Of a DNA stretch of 51,609 nt, positions 15,763 to 24,630 are shown one piece after another. The notes under the pieces are model-generated. The model had not been told where the DNA came from, did not search any database, and worked only from the letters and a program-made list of their open reading frames with translations. Made by a program: the position numbers and the translations under genes. This DNA is from Deltaproteobacteria bacterium (lineage in GTDB: Bacteria > Desulfobacterota > Syntrophia > Syntrophales > Smithellaceae): positions 1-51,609 of the forward strand of contig JAAYDW010000030.1 of assembly GCA_012729055.1 (NCBI GenBank), written 5' to 3'. How positions within the stretch are numbered: the stretch's first letter is position 1; each line of letters opens with the position of its first letter.

Positions 15763-17211
15763 GTGCAGAAAAAGCGCATCGCGCTGGTTCATCCGCGCGG
15801 TTTCAACTGGTTTCCAGGCAAACGGGACATTACGGACATCGCCAACCGGATGGTGCCGCAGGGCATGCTTTCGATCGCGGCGTGGCTTTTGCGCGACGGG
15901 CGCGAGGTGCTGGTTTACGACGGCCTGGGCCCCGGCGCGCCGGTTGCGCTCGCGAGGCAGGCGGCGGACGTGTTGGCCTGGCGGCCGGACATTGTCGGAT
16001 TTTCCGCCACGACTTCTTCTTTTCCCGACGCGGCCGAGCTCGCGCGGCTCTTCAAGGAAAGCCGCCCGGACATCGTCACGATTTGCGGCGGCGTTCACGT
16101 TTCGGCGCTCCGGGAGAAGCTGCTTACCGCCTATCCGGCATTCGATTTTCTGGCGGCGGGCGAAGGCGAACAGACGCTCGGCGAACTGGCGGCGGGAAAC
16201 GATCCCGCGCAAATCGCGGGGCTCATCCGCCGGGAGGCGGGCGTCGCCGTCGCCAACGCGCCCCGGGGCCATATTGCCGATCTCGACACCCTGCCGTTTC
16301 CGGCCTACGAAAAACTGCGCGGTTTTCCCCGCGACTACCATCTTCCTCTTTTTTCCTACACGCAGACGCCCGGCGCGACGATGATCACCTCGCGCGGCTG
16401 CATGTATTCCTGCTCCTACTGCGACCGGTCCGTTTTTCAAAAAGGCTTTCGTTACAATTCGGCCGCCTACATTTACGAGCACATGAAATATCTGCGCGAC
16501 CGGTTCGGCGCTCGCCACGTCAACATTTACGACGATCTTTTCACCGCAAACCGCAGGCGCATCGTGGAGCTTTGCGAAAAGCTGGCCCGCGCGCCGCTGG
16601 GGATGAACTTCAACTGCGCCGTGCGCGTGGGCTACACCGACGACGATTTGCTCGGCATGCTCCGGGACGCAGGCTGTCTGATGGTGTCGCTGGGCATCGA
16701 ATCGGCCGATCCCGCCCTGCTGGCGCGGCACAAGTCCGGCGTGTCGCTCGACGAGGTGCGCGACACGGTGCGGCGCATTCAGGCTGCGGGCCTGCGCGCC
16801 AAGGGGCTTTTCATGATGGGGCTTCCCGGGGAGACGGAAACCTCGATCCGGCGGACCTCCGACTTCATCATTTCACTGGGGCTTGACGACATGAACATGG
16901 CCAAGTTCACTCCGTTTCCCGGCGCGCCCTTGTGGTCAACGATCCGGGAAGAGGGGACGTTCGAAGAAGACTGGCGGCTCATGAACTGTCTTAATTTTGT
17001 CTTTGTGCCGAAGGGGATTGCGTCAAAGGGAAGACTCGATCAGCTCTACAACGAACACGTCAAACGCTTTTATTCCGATCCGGCCTGGCGCCGGCGCTTC
17101 CGCGGCCGTCTGTGGCAGCACCGCCGGAGCCTTTACTATCTTCTGCGCCACCTGCCGTCCTTTTGGTCGGCCAAAAACCAGTTTGAACCGGGAACGGAAT
17201 CGCCCCGGTAA
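15763..17211 (+). CDS. Radical SAM protein with B12-binding-type N-terminal domain
   Basis: A 482-residue protein. The N-terminal region (residues 1-150) has the B12-binding-like pattern IALVHPRG, GMLSIAAWLLRDG, DIVGFSATTSSF and ICGGVHVSAL. The radical SAM core follows, with the 4Fe-4S cluster cysteines Cys213, Cys217 and Cys220 in SRGCMYSCSYCDRS, and later GLFMMGLPGETE. The GTG at 15763 is chosen because ACGAGG precedes it and homology starts there; the frame is open 450 nt further upstream, but only as an overlap with the ketosynthase-like gene. This class often methylates or rearranges unreactive carbons. It is the last gene in the run, so it may modify the acyl product or the acceptor. 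Confidence 0.88.
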   Translation: MQKKRIALVHPRGFNWFPGKRDITDIANRMVPQGMLSIAAWLLRDGREVLVYDGLGPGAPVALARQAADVLAWRPDIVGFSATTSSFPDAAELARLFKESRPDIVTICGGVHVSALREKLLTAYPAFDFLAAGEGEQTLGELAAGNDPAQIAGLIRREAGVAVANAPRGHIADLDTLPFPAYEKLRGFPRDYHLPLFSYTQTPGATMITSRGCMYSCSYCDRSVFQKGFRYNSAAYIYEHMKYLRDRFGARHVNIYDDLFTANRRRIVELCEKLARAPLGMNFNCAVRVGYTDDDLLGMLRDAGCLMVSLGIESADPALLARHKSGVSLDEVRDTVRRIQAAGLRAKGLFMMGLPGETETSIRRTSDFIISLGLDDMNMAKFTPFPGAPLWSTIREEGTFEEDWRLMNCLNFVFVPKGIASKGRLDQLYNEHVKRFYSDPAWRRRFRGRLWQHRRSLYYLLRHLPSFWSAKNQFEPGTESPR

Positions 17212-17242
17212 GCCGGTTGCCGCCGGCCGTCTTTTTGTCCGG

Positions 17243-18289
17243 CTACCGTTCGGGGAAATCCTTGAGAATCGTTTGATACCGGTCGCCCGCCAGGACCGGC
17301 ATCAGTTTCTCCCGATCCGGCAGGACTCTGGCGCCCTTGCAGAGGTTGCTGCCCGCCGGCCGGATCCACAGGACGTTGCCTTCCATGCCCGTCCGGGCCG
17401 TTCCGGAGCCGTTGAGGCGCTCCATTTCCTTTTCGATGATCTGCAGATACTGCCGGATCACGTCTTCGTAGGAAGAGCGGATGGCCAGGCGGGCTGCTCC
17501 GAACGGCCGGTGGGCTTTCAGCGCCGCATAGTCGGCTGCGCGGTTTTCCCGCATGTAGCGCAGGTATTCCAGAATAAAAAAGTCGAATTCATAAAAAGCG
17601 GTCATCTTGCTTTTCGAATGGCGGACCCATTCCAGAAAGCCGTCGATGTCCGATCCCTCCGCCGTCTTGAACGCGTCGAGCATGTCCAGGTAGTACCGCG
17701 CCCCGTTGTAGTGGGCGTGATACTCCTCCAGCAGGCCGACGACGCCGAAGCGCTTTGTGATCTCGCTTTCCTCGATATAGTCGGAAAAGAGCGGCGTACG
17801 CAGGTCTTCGGGAATTTCCGGCGCCAGCATTGGAGAGGGAAACAGAGCCTTGAGCGGAAACGTGACATAAAAGGACCGGCCCGGCGGGAGGTCAAAAAAC
17901 GCTTCCGCGCGATCCCAGTCCATCAGCATTTTGTTTTCCCGCGTGTGGCGAAACACCAGCAGGCGCTGGAGAGCGAGCGTGATGCAGGAAATGTTGTTGG
18001 ACATGTCGGACAGGAGATTCGTTTTGCCGTTGTCCGGCTGCAGCTGCTGGAACGTTTCCACGGATTTTCTCATCGTCACGGCCCATCCGCCCTTCCGGGC
18101 GCCGTCCAACTCGCGCGGCAGACGGTCATATTGCATGAGCAGCGCCCAGGAAACGGGCGAATATTTCTTCGTCGCGTCTATAGTCCACTGCAGGTTGTCG
18201 CCGGCCGCCGGCGACTGCGTCTGGGCCGGCGAAAAAAACGGATTCAGGAGGGCGCAGGCGAGGAATAGAAGCAAAAACGGATGGCGCAT
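17243..18289 (-). CDS. Secreted protein of unknown function
   Basis: A 348-residue protein I do not recognise. It has a clear signal peptide (MRHPFLLLFLACALL, cleavage likely near SPAQT), then a mostly helical, charge-rich body with many aromatic residues and no obvious catalytic motif. Notable stretches are DNLQWTIDATKKYSPVSW, YEFDFFILEYLRYMRENR and an RTGMEGNVLWIRPAGSN segment near the C-terminus. It converges with the radical SAM gene, 31 nt away. The 216-nt gap upstream (18290-18505) holds nothing I can identify. It is most likely periplasmic. Confidence 0.75.
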   Translation of the reverse strand: MRHPFLLLFLACALLNPFFSPAQTQSPAAGDNLQWTIDATKKYSPVSWALLMQYDRLPRELDGARKGGWAVTMRKSVETFQQLQPDNGKTNLLSDMSNNISCITLALQRLLVFRHTRENKMLMDWDRAEAFFDLPPGRSFYVTFPLKALFPSPMLAPEIPEDLRTPLFSDYIEESEITKRFGVVGLLEEYHAHYNGARYYLDMLDAFKTAEGSDIDGFLEWVRHSKSKMTAFYEFDFFILEYLRYMRENRAADYAALKAHRPFGAARLAIRSSYEDVIRQYLQIIEKEMERLNGSGTARTGMEGNVLWIRPAGSNLCKGARVLPDREKLMPVLAGDRYQTILKDFPER

Positions 18290-18505
18290 AGAGATCAGTC
18301 CGGCCTTTTGTCCGGGAGTAAGCGGATCCCGTCGCTCGCGAGGGCGGCGCCGGGAAGAAACAGCATCCGGTCTGAGACAATTAGATTTGCGAAGATGGTA
18401 AAAGGATCTTCACTCTGCCGCGTTTTTGGTGATTTCGGTTCTTTTGTAGCATATTTCCCGGGGGAAGGCTATCGGGAAAATGGCGCCGGAGGGCTTTCGT
18501 CCGAC

Positions 18506-19084
18506 TCAGGAGGCAAGCTCGTCCGTGGAGAGAATCCTGACGCCGCTTTCCTTCAGAGTCTGCAGCGCCTTCTGCGCGCTGCCGGCCGGGACATCGACGC
18601 CCGCAACCGCGTCTTCGAGCACAACCACCTGAAAACCGGCCACGAGACCGTCCATCGCCGTGGTGAAAACGCAGTACTCCGTGGTAAGGCCGGCGATGAA
18701 AATCCGGTGGATGCCCCGTTCCTGGAGCCATTCTTCCAGATCCGTTCCGTGAAAGCCGGAATAGTTTTCTTCCTGCGGCCCGACACCGAGACTGACAATC
18801 CGGTCTCCGGAGGCGATGATCAGGTCCGGGTGGAATTCGGCGCCGCGGGTGTTTTGCACGCAGTGTACGGGCCAGGAATGGTCCGTCCGGTGCGGTTCCG
18901 GAGCAAAGCTGATATGATCGGCCGGATGCCAGTCGCGGGTGAACACCCGCGTTTCAAAGCGTCCGGAAATCCGGTTGATGACAGGGACCACCCGGTCGCC
19001 GCCGAGAACCGCCAGGCTGCCGCCGGCAACAAAATCATTCTGCACGTCGATGATCAGCAATGCATCCGTTTTTCCGATATCCAT
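18506..19084 (-). CDS. Nicotinamidase-like cysteine hydrolase, catalytic Lys apparently absent
   Basis: A 192-residue isochorismatase-superfamily hydrolase. The start at 19084 follows GGGAGG at 4-5 nt; the frame is open far upstream without support. Asp13 (LLIIDVQNDF), metal-site residues Asp51, His53 and His57 (RDWHPADH) and nucleophile Cys138 (GLTTEYCVFTTAMD) match PncA, which deamidates nicotinamide to nicotinate in NAD salvage. However, the segment usually reading KGT before the YSxF motif here reads SLGVGPQEENYSGF, so Leu99 replaces the catalytic Lys. Function as a true nicotinamidase is therefore uncertain. It diverges from pqiA across a 325-nt gap. Confidence 0.85.
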   Translation of the reverse strand: MDIGKTDALLIIDVQNDFVAGGSLAVLGGDRVVPVINRISGRFETRVFTRDWHPADHISFAPEPHRTDHSWPVHCVQNTRGAEFHPDLIIASGDRIVSLGVGPQEENYSGFHGTDLEEWLQERGIHRIFIAGLTTEYCVFTTAMDGLVAGFQVVVLEDAVAGVDVPAGSAQKALQTLKESGVRILSTDELAS

Positions 19085-19152
19085 TTTGCCTCCCGTGGTT
19101 TTTGCGGAAACTTGTCGAAAAAGTATAGGAGACGCGCCGGGGCCTGTCAAGA

Positions 19153-19198
19153 AAATCCTGGGAAATCCTGGGAGGAACTCCCGGAGAAAATCCTGGGA
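19153..19198. repeat. Three copies of AAATCCTGGGA
   Basis: Copies lie at 19153-19163, 19163-19173 (sharing one base) and 19188-19198, between the nicotinamidase-like gene and the pqiA promoter. GGAGGAACTCCC between copies 2 and 3 can form a small hairpin. No function is evident. Confidence 0.6.
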
Positions 19199-19272
19199 GC
19201 CGCAGCCCTCCCCGCTTTTTTTCCGGCCGCCCTCACGCGGCAAAAGCGCGCGGCAGCGGAACTTCTGCGGCC

Positions 19273-19301
19273 TTGACATGCAAAACCACATTCCCTATAC
19301 T
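19273..19301 (+). promoter_or_regulatory. Sigma-70 promoter of the pqiABC operon
   Basis: TTGACA (19273-19278), a 17-nt spacer and TATACT (19296-19301) form a near-consensus housekeeping promoter. It lies about 110 nt before the GTG start of pqiA, with nothing else in between. This suggests strong, possibly constitutive transcription of the operon. Confidence 0.8.
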
Positions 19302-19410
19302 GCGCCGCAAGGACGTTCCAGCGCGAGCCTGCCTGAAACCGGCGTATCCTTGAGCCGGAAAGCCATTCTCCTTAAAGCAGTCCGCCGACCGTCGATGGGG
19401 AGAGATCAAC

Positions 19411-20724
19411 GTGACGCTTTTGACTGAATATATCGCCGCCTGTCCTGATTGCGATCTCCTGCAGCGCATCGGCGTCCTTCCGTCCGGCGCGACGGCGCGC
19501 TGCCCGCGCTGCGGCCGGGTTGTCGCTTCCGACAAACCCAATTCTCTCAACCGGACGCTGGCTCTCGCCGTGGCCGCGATAATCGCTTTGATCGTGGCCA
19601 ATGTCACGCCGCTCATGGGCTTGTCGGCCGTCGGGCGCCACGCCAGCACGACGATCCTCGGCGGAATCGTCAAAATGTGGCGCGAAGGACAGGAGATCAC
19701 GGCGCTGCTGGTCGCTCTGTGTTCCGTGGTCGCTCCGATCCTCTATGTCGGCTTCATGCTGGTTGTCCTGCTGGCCGTCCGCAAGCCGCCCGCGCCCCGG
19801 TGGATCGGCGCGCTGCTGCGGTTCTCGGAGCTTAGCCGACCCTGGGTGATGGTTGAAGTGATGATGCTGGGCATCCTGGTGTCCCTGGTCAAGATCGCCG
19901 ATCTGGCTACCGTGAATCCGGGGATCGGCATGTTTGCCGTCGGCGCGCTTATCGTGCTTTTGGCGGCGATGACGGTCAGCTTCGACCCGCGTGAAGCGTG
20001 GGCGCGGATCGCGTGGGTGGACGAACCGCCGCGAAAAGGCCGGTCGGAGGCGCAGGACGAGCCGGTCCGGAAAGGCGGCGGCGCGGGGACAGAGCCTACG
20101 GGCCGGCGGATGGGGCTTGCGGCCTGCGGCGCCTGCGGCCTCCTTGCCCGTGCGGCCGGCCGGAACGATCCGGGCTCGTGCCCGCGCTGCGGCGAAATCC
20201 TCGTTCTGAGGCGGCCCGGCGCGATCCAGCGCACCTGGGCGTTTCTGATCGCCGCGTCGATTTGCTATCTTCCCGCCAACCTGCTGCCGGTGATGAACAC
20301 CGCGATGCCGGGGTACGCCGAGGCGGATACGATTATGAGCGGCGTTATCCTGCTGTACGAATCGGGATCGTGGCCGCTGGCCCTGATCGTCTTTGTCGCC
20401 AGTATCATGATTCCGCTTGCCAAGATTATCGCCCTGGCCTACCTGCTGGTGACGGTTCAGTTCCGCCGGATCGAAAGCCGGCCGGAACGCATCCGCGTGT
20501 ACCGGATTATCGAGGTGGTGGGCCGCTGGTCGATGCTGGACGTCTTTGTCGTAACCTTTGTCGTCGCGCTGGTGCAGCTTCAGCCGCTCATGTCCGTGGA
20601 ACCGGGCGCCGGCGTGGTGTTTTTCGCGGCCGTTGTGGTGCTGACCATGCTGGCGGCCGAAAGCTTCGATCCCCGTCTGATCTGGGATGAAAACGAAAGC
20701 GAGGAGGACAGAAAACATGACTGA
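19411..20724 (+). CDS. pqiA: Paraquat-inducible protein A family (PqiA) inner-membrane protein
   Basis: A 437-residue protein with two repeats of the PqiA unit. Each starts with a pair of zinc-ribbon-like CxxC motifs (CPDCDLL with CPRCGRV, and CGACGLL with CPRCGEI) followed by about four transmembrane helices. This is the full-length duplicated form. With the MCE protein PqiB and lipoprotein PqiC it forms an envelope-spanning lipid transport or barrier system. The start is GTG preceded by GGGAGAG. Its last codons overlap the start of pqiB. Confidence 0.93.
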   Translation: MTLLTEYIAACPDCDLLQRIGVLPSGATARCPRCGRVVASDKPNSLNRTLALAVAAIIALIVANVTPLMGLSAVGRHASTTILGGIVKMWREGQEITALLVALCSVVAPILYVGFMLVVLLAVRKPPAPRWIGALLRFSELSRPWVMVEVMMLGILVSLVKIADLATVNPGIGMFAVGALIVLLAAMTVSFDPREAWARIAWVDEPPRKGRSEAQDEPVRKGGGAGTEPTGRRMGLAACGACGLLARAAGRNDPGSCPRCGEILVLRRPGAIQRTWAFLIAASICYLPANLLPVMNTAMPGYAEADTIMSGVILLYESGSWPLALIVFVASIMIPLAKIIALAYLLVTVQFRRIESRPERIRVYRIIEVVGRWSMLDVFVVTFVVALVQLQPLMSVEPGAGVVFFAAVVVLTMLAAESFDPRLIWDENESEEDRKHD

Positions 20725-22384
20725 TACCGGGGACCTCAGTAATCTCCCGCAGGCCGCGGTGAAACCGAAAAAGAAAATGCGGCTTTCGGCGGTCTGGATC
20801 ATTCCCCTGGTGGCGGCGCTCGTCGGTCTGGGCGTTGCCATCCAGAAAATCGTCAATGAAGGGCCGATGATTACCATTGTTTTCAAAAAAGCCGAGGGCG
20901 TCGAAGCCGGCAAAACCTTTGTCAAGTACAAGGACGTCAACATCGGCCAGGTGCGGACGGTAAAGCTTTCCGAGGATTTTACCCGTGTGGTGGTGACGGC
21001 GCAGATCGACAAAAGCGCGGAAGACCTGCTCGTCGAGGACGCCAAGTTCTGGATTGAGTCGGCGCGCGTGACGCTGAGCGGAATCTCGGGCATGGGGACG
21101 GTCCTGTCGGGCAACCACATCGGCCTGGAGGTCGGAAAGTCCGCCCGGGAGCGGCGGGCCTTCATCGGCCTGGAAATGCCGCCGGCCGTGACCGTCGATC
21201 AGCCGGGCCGGCAGTTCGTCCTGCAGTCGGACGATCTGGGATCGATCAACATCGGCTCTCCCGTATATTACCGCGATTTCAACGTCGGGCGGGTCATCGG
21301 CTACGATCTGACCCGGGACGGCAATTTCATCGAAATCCGGATTTTTGTCAACGCGCCCTACGACAAGTACGTGACGGCCGACACGCGTTTCTGGCATGCC
21401 AGCGGCCTTGATGTTTCGCTGGGGGCGAACGGATTGTCCGTGCAGACCAAGTCGGTGCTTTCGCTGCTGATCGGCGGCATCGCTTTTGAAGCGCCCACGC
21501 CGGCGACGGATACCCGGCCGGCGCCGGAAAGTTTCCTCTTCACGCTCTTCGACGACCGGTCGACGGCCATCAACAAACATGAAGATGTGGTCGCGAATTT
21601 CGTCCTGTACTTCAAGGAACCGCTGCGCGGCCTGTCCGTCGGCGCGCCCGTCACGTTTGCGGGCTTGCCGGTGGGGACGGTGACCGGCGTCGGCCTCGAA
21701 TTCAATCCGCCGACGGAAGAGGTGCAGCCGCGCGTGGACATTGCGCTTTATCCGACCCGGTTTCTCGCGCACGTCAAAAACGCCGCCGGCGATTTTAAGA
21801 AACGCGACCAGGGATGGCGCCGCGACTTTCTGCAGCGGATGATCGACCGGGGACTGCGCGCGCAGTTGCGCAGCGGCAATCTGGTGACGGGGCAGCTCTA
21901 CGTCGCCCTGGAGCGGTTTCCCGGCGCCCCGAAGGCGAAGAGAATCAACTGGAGCTCGCCTCCCTGCGAGTTCCCTGTCATGACCAGCAGCATGCAGGAT
22001 CTGGAAACCCGGGTCCACGGCATCATCTCCAAGCTCGACCGTCTGCCGCTCGACGCCATCGGTCAGGATGTGCGCCAGGCGCTGGACACGCTTACCCGGA
22101 CGTTTGCCGACGCAGATAAAATGATCAACCGCCTTGACGGAGAAATCGCGCCTGAGGTCGCGGCGACGCTCGCGGATCTGCGCAAAACGCTTGCGACGGC
22201 CGAGCGGACGCTGGCCGGCGCGGACAGTACGCTGGTGGGCAAAGACGCGCCGGCGCAGCAGGAGCTGCGCTCGGCCCTGCAGGAAATCTCCCGGGCCGCG
22301 CGCTCCATCAGCGATCTGGTCGAATATCTGGAAAGAAATCCCAACGCTCTCATCCGAGGGAAAGCCCAGGAGGTGTCCCCATGA
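20717..22384 (+). CDS. pqiB: MCE/MlaD-domain protein PqiB
   Basis: A 555-residue protein with a single N-terminal membrane anchor (LSAVWIIPLVAALVGLG) and three MCE repeats visible at their conserved cores: GVEAGKTFVKYKDVNIGQV, GSPVYYRDFNVGRVIGY and GAPVTFAGLPVGTVTGV. A helical C-terminus follows, with regular leucines. Three MCE domains plus a long coiled coil is the PqiB layout, which builds a tube across the periplasm for lipid movement. The ATG at 20717 lies inside the end of pqiA behind GAGGAGGACAG; a start 10 codons earlier is less likely. Confidence 0.94.
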   Translation: MTDTGDLSNLPQAAVKPKKKMRLSAVWIIPLVAALVGLGVAIQKIVNEGPMITIVFKKAEGVEAGKTFVKYKDVNIGQVRTVKLSEDFTRVVVTAQIDKSAEDLLVEDAKFWIESARVTLSGISGMGTVLSGNHIGLEVGKSARERRAFIGLEMPPAVTVDQPGRQFVLQSDDLGSINIGSPVYYRDFNVGRVIGYDLTRDGNFIEIRIFVNAPYDKYVTADTRFWHASGLDVSLGANGLSVQTKSVLSLLIGGIAFEAPTPATDTRPAPESFLFTLFDDRSTAINKHEDVVANFVLYFKEPLRGLSVGAPVTFAGLPVGTVTGVGLEFNPPTEEVQPRVDIALYPTRFLAHVKNAAGDFKKRDQGWRRDFLQRMIDRGLRAQLRSGNLVTGQLYVALERFPGAPKAKRINWSSPPCEFPVMTSSMQDLETRVHGIISKLDRLPLDAIGQDVRQALDTLTRTFADADKMINRLDGEIAPEVAATLADLRKTLATAERTLAGADSTLVGKDAPAQQELRSALQEISRAARSISDLVEYLERNPNALIRGKAQEVSP

Positions 22385-22959
22385 AAAGATCCGTAATCCT
22401 TGTGCTCTTCGCGCTCGCCGTTCTGACGGCGGGCTGCGCCGTCAAGGCGACGCATTTCTACACGCTGGGTCCCGCCGCTCTCTACTCCGCCGCGGCGCCC
22501 GTCCCCTTTGCCGTGTCGGTGGGGCCCGTGACGGTGCCTGCTGTGGTTGACCGGCCGCAGATGGTTTTAAACACAGGCGCGAACCGGGTATTTCTGGCCG
22601 AGTTCGACCGCTGGGCGTCACCGCTTAAATCCGAGATCGCGAGGGTCGTTGCCGAAAATCTGACGGCGCTTCTGGGAACGCGGCAGGTGACGGTCTTTCC
22701 GCGCATGACGGCTGCGGAAGCATCGTACCGGGTAGTCATCGATGTTTTGCGCTTTGAATCCGTTCTGGGCCGGGCGGCCACCCTGGACGCCGTCTGGCGC
22801 GTGACCTCTGCAAAAAACGGCTCCTCCCAGGACGGCCGAACGACGCTTACCGAAGCAGCGCCCGACGCCGGGTACGACGCGCTGGCAGCGGCGCACAGTC
22901 GCGCGCTGGGAAAACTGAGCGCAGAGATTGCGGCGGCAATCCGGGAGATGGGTCGGTAG
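22381..22959 (+). CDS. pqiC: PqiC-like outer-membrane lipoprotein
   Basis: A 192-residue lipoprotein with signal peptide and lipobox LTAGC (Cys20), then FYTLGPAALYS and VSVGPVTVPAVVDRPQMV, the pattern of the ABC-type transport auxiliary lipoprotein family (PqiC/YmbA). The start overlaps the pqiB stop (ATGA). It is expected to anchor the PqiB tube at the outer membrane. It completes a compact three-gene operon and converges with prfA after 67 nt. Confidence 0.88.
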   Translation: MKRSVILVLFALAVLTAGCAVKATHFYTLGPAALYSAAAPVPFAVSVGPVTVPAVVDRPQMVLNTGANRVFLAEFDRWASPLKSEIARVVAENLTALLGTRQVTVFPRMTAAEASYRVVIDVLRFESVLGRAATLDAVWRVTSAKNGSSQDGRTTLTEAAPDAGYDALAAAHSRALGKLSAEIAAAIREMGR

Positions 22960-23026
22960 CCTTTTCTTTTTATGCGGTTGGTCTTGTCGGTTGGCTTTGA
23001 CGGAGCTGCAAGCGGGAAGGCGGACT

Positions 23027-24103
23027 TTATCCCTGGCGGTTGAGCAGTTCGGCCTGGTGGTGCGAGGCCAGAGCGTCGATCATGGCGCCGATGTTGCCGT
23101 TGATGAAGCTCTCCAGGTCGTAGCGGGTGAGGTTGATGCGGTGGTCGGTGATGCGGCCCTGCGGGAAATTGTAGGTGCGGATGCGCTCGGAGCGGTCGCC
23201 TGAGCCCACCTGGCTTTTGCGCGCCTCGGCCTGCTGGGCGTTTTGTTTCTGGACCATGGCGTCGAGGAGCCTCGCCCGGAGGACCTTCATGGCCTTGACC
23301 TTGTTCTTGAGCTGGGATTTCTCGTCCTGGCAGGTGACGACCAGCCCCGAGGGAAGATGCGTGATGCGGACGGCCGAGTCCGTGGTGTTGACGCTCTGTC
23401 CGCCGTGGCCGGTGGAGCGGTACACGTCCACGCGCAGGTCGTTGGGATCGATGTTCAGTTCGACGTCTTCCGCTTCCGGCATGATGGCGACGGTGACGGC
23501 GGAGGTATGAATTCTCCCCTGCGCCTCCGTGATGGGGACGCGCTGTACGCGGTGCACGCCGCTTTCGTATTTGAGCCGGCTGTATGCGCCCCGGCCTTCA
23601 ATCTGGGCGATGATTTCCTTGAAGCCGCCCATGCCGCCGGCGGGTGAAGAGCTGACGATTTCCACCTTCCAGCCCTGCGCTTCGGCGTAACGCGCGTACA
23701 TGCGGAACAGATCTCCGACGAACAGGCCGGCTTCGTCGCCGCCCGTGCCCGCCCGGATTTCCAGAAAGACGTTTTTGTCGTCGTTGGGATCTTTGGGCAA
23801 AAGCAGGATTTTGACTTTTTCTTCCAGGCCGGCGAGCTCTTCCTCGAGTTGGGGGATTTCCTCCCGGGCCAGCGCCCGCAGCTCTTCATCGCTTTCCGCA
23901 AGCAGCTCCTTGTTTTCCGCCAGGCGCGTCCGGATTTTTTCGCAGCGGCGGATCGTTTCCACCAGTTCGGTCAGATCCGCATGCTCTTTAGCGTATTTCT
24001 GATAGACGCCCTGTCTGGAGACGACCTCCGGATCGGACAAAAGCCCCTCGAGCTCCCGGTAGCGCAGTTCAATATCGCGAAGTTTGTTGAGAATGGTCTC
24101 CAT
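23027..24103 (-). CDS. prfA: Peptide chain release factor 1
   Basis: A 358-residue class I release factor. The catalytic GGQ is in [16 protein letters not shown]. The codon-recognition region reads RVPITEAQG at about residue 190, where RF1 normally has PxT (here PIT), so it recognises UAA and UAG. Typical downstream segments are [15 protein letters not shown] and [14 protein letters not shown]. It is transcribed rightmost-first after rho and rpmE on the minus strand. The usual partner prmC, which methylates the GGQ glutamine, does not follow; pqiC lies there instead. Confidence 0.97.
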   Translation of the reverse strand: METILNKLRDIELRYRELEGLLSDPEVVSRQGVYQKYAKEHADLTELVETIRRCEKIRTRLAENKELLAESDEELRALAREEIPQLEEELAGLEEKVKILLLPKDPNDDKNVFLEIRAGTGGDEAGLFVGDLFRMYARYAEAQGWKVEIVSSSPAGGMGGFKEIIAQIEGRGAYSRLKYESGVHRVQRVPITEAQGRIHTSAVTVAIMPEAEDVELNIDPNDLRVDVYRSTGHGGQSVNTTDSAVRITHLPSGLVVTCQDEKSQLKNKVKAMKVLRARLLDAMVQKQNAQQAEARKSQVGSGDRSERIRTYNFPQGRITDHRINLTRYDLESFINGNIGAMIDALASHHQAELLNRQG

Positions 24104-24261
24104 AAGTCCGTCCGATGGATTTTGAGGTTGTGGATTAAGGGAAAAAGACGCATTTATAGCGATCCCCTGTGGAGAGGCGACGCTATAAATGCTGTGGAAG
24201 TCTTCGAATCATAAGGACTAATGTCCCCGATGGCCCGCCCGTTTGGCGGCTTTTCAGGCGA

Positions 24262-24501
24262 TTATTTTTTGGCGGTCTTCTTTTTGGCCGGCGCCGCGTT
24301 GGGTTTGGCTTCGTACTTTTTCTTGAATTTCTCCACGCGTCCCGCCGTATCGAGGATCTTCTGCTTGCCGGTCATAAACGGATGGCAGCTGGAGCAGATT
24401 TCGATCTTGATGTCTTTTCTGGTCGAACGGGTTTCAATCACGTTGCCGCAAACGCACGTGATGGTGGTTTCCTTGTAGTCCGGGTGAATGCCTTCTTTCA
24501 T
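24262..24501 (-). CDS. rpmE: 50S ribosomal protein L31 (zinc-binding form)
   Basis: A 79-residue L31 with the zinc-binding cysteines of the C+ form ([12 protein letters not shown] and [12 protein letters not shown]), and a lysine/alanine-rich C-terminal tail ([11 protein letters not shown]) somewhat longer than the E. coli protein. AAGGAAGAAGG lies just before the ATG. Its position between rho and prfA is a conserved bacterial arrangement. A protein retaining all zinc ligands would be expected to dominate under zinc sufficiency. Confidence 0.97.
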   Translation of the reverse strand: MKEGIHPDYKETTITCVCGNVIETRSTRKDIKIEICSSCHPFMTGKQKILDTAGRVEKFKKKYEAKPNAAPAKKKTAKK

Positions 24502-24630
24502 GGTGCCTTCTTCCTTTCGACCCGGCGCCCGTTCATTCCGGCGCAGGTCCTTGAGTCATTTTCAGCAGACGTGCTGCCTATACCATAAACTTCAAAAATT
24601 CAAGCAAATTATTGAGGGCGTCCGCCCCCG

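Noticed and set aside
14106-15779. 557-codon open frame on the minus strand
   Set aside because: Antisense to the ketosynthase genes, whose domains are clear; composition (Arg/Gly-rich) is that of a GC-rich shadow frame.
6924-17211. Aryl polyene cluster
   Set aside because: Shares ACP, ketosynthase and chain-length-factor-like genes, and perhaps the acyltransferase, but lacks the dehydratases, ketoreductase, thioesterase, ammonia-lyase and glycosyltransferase expected.
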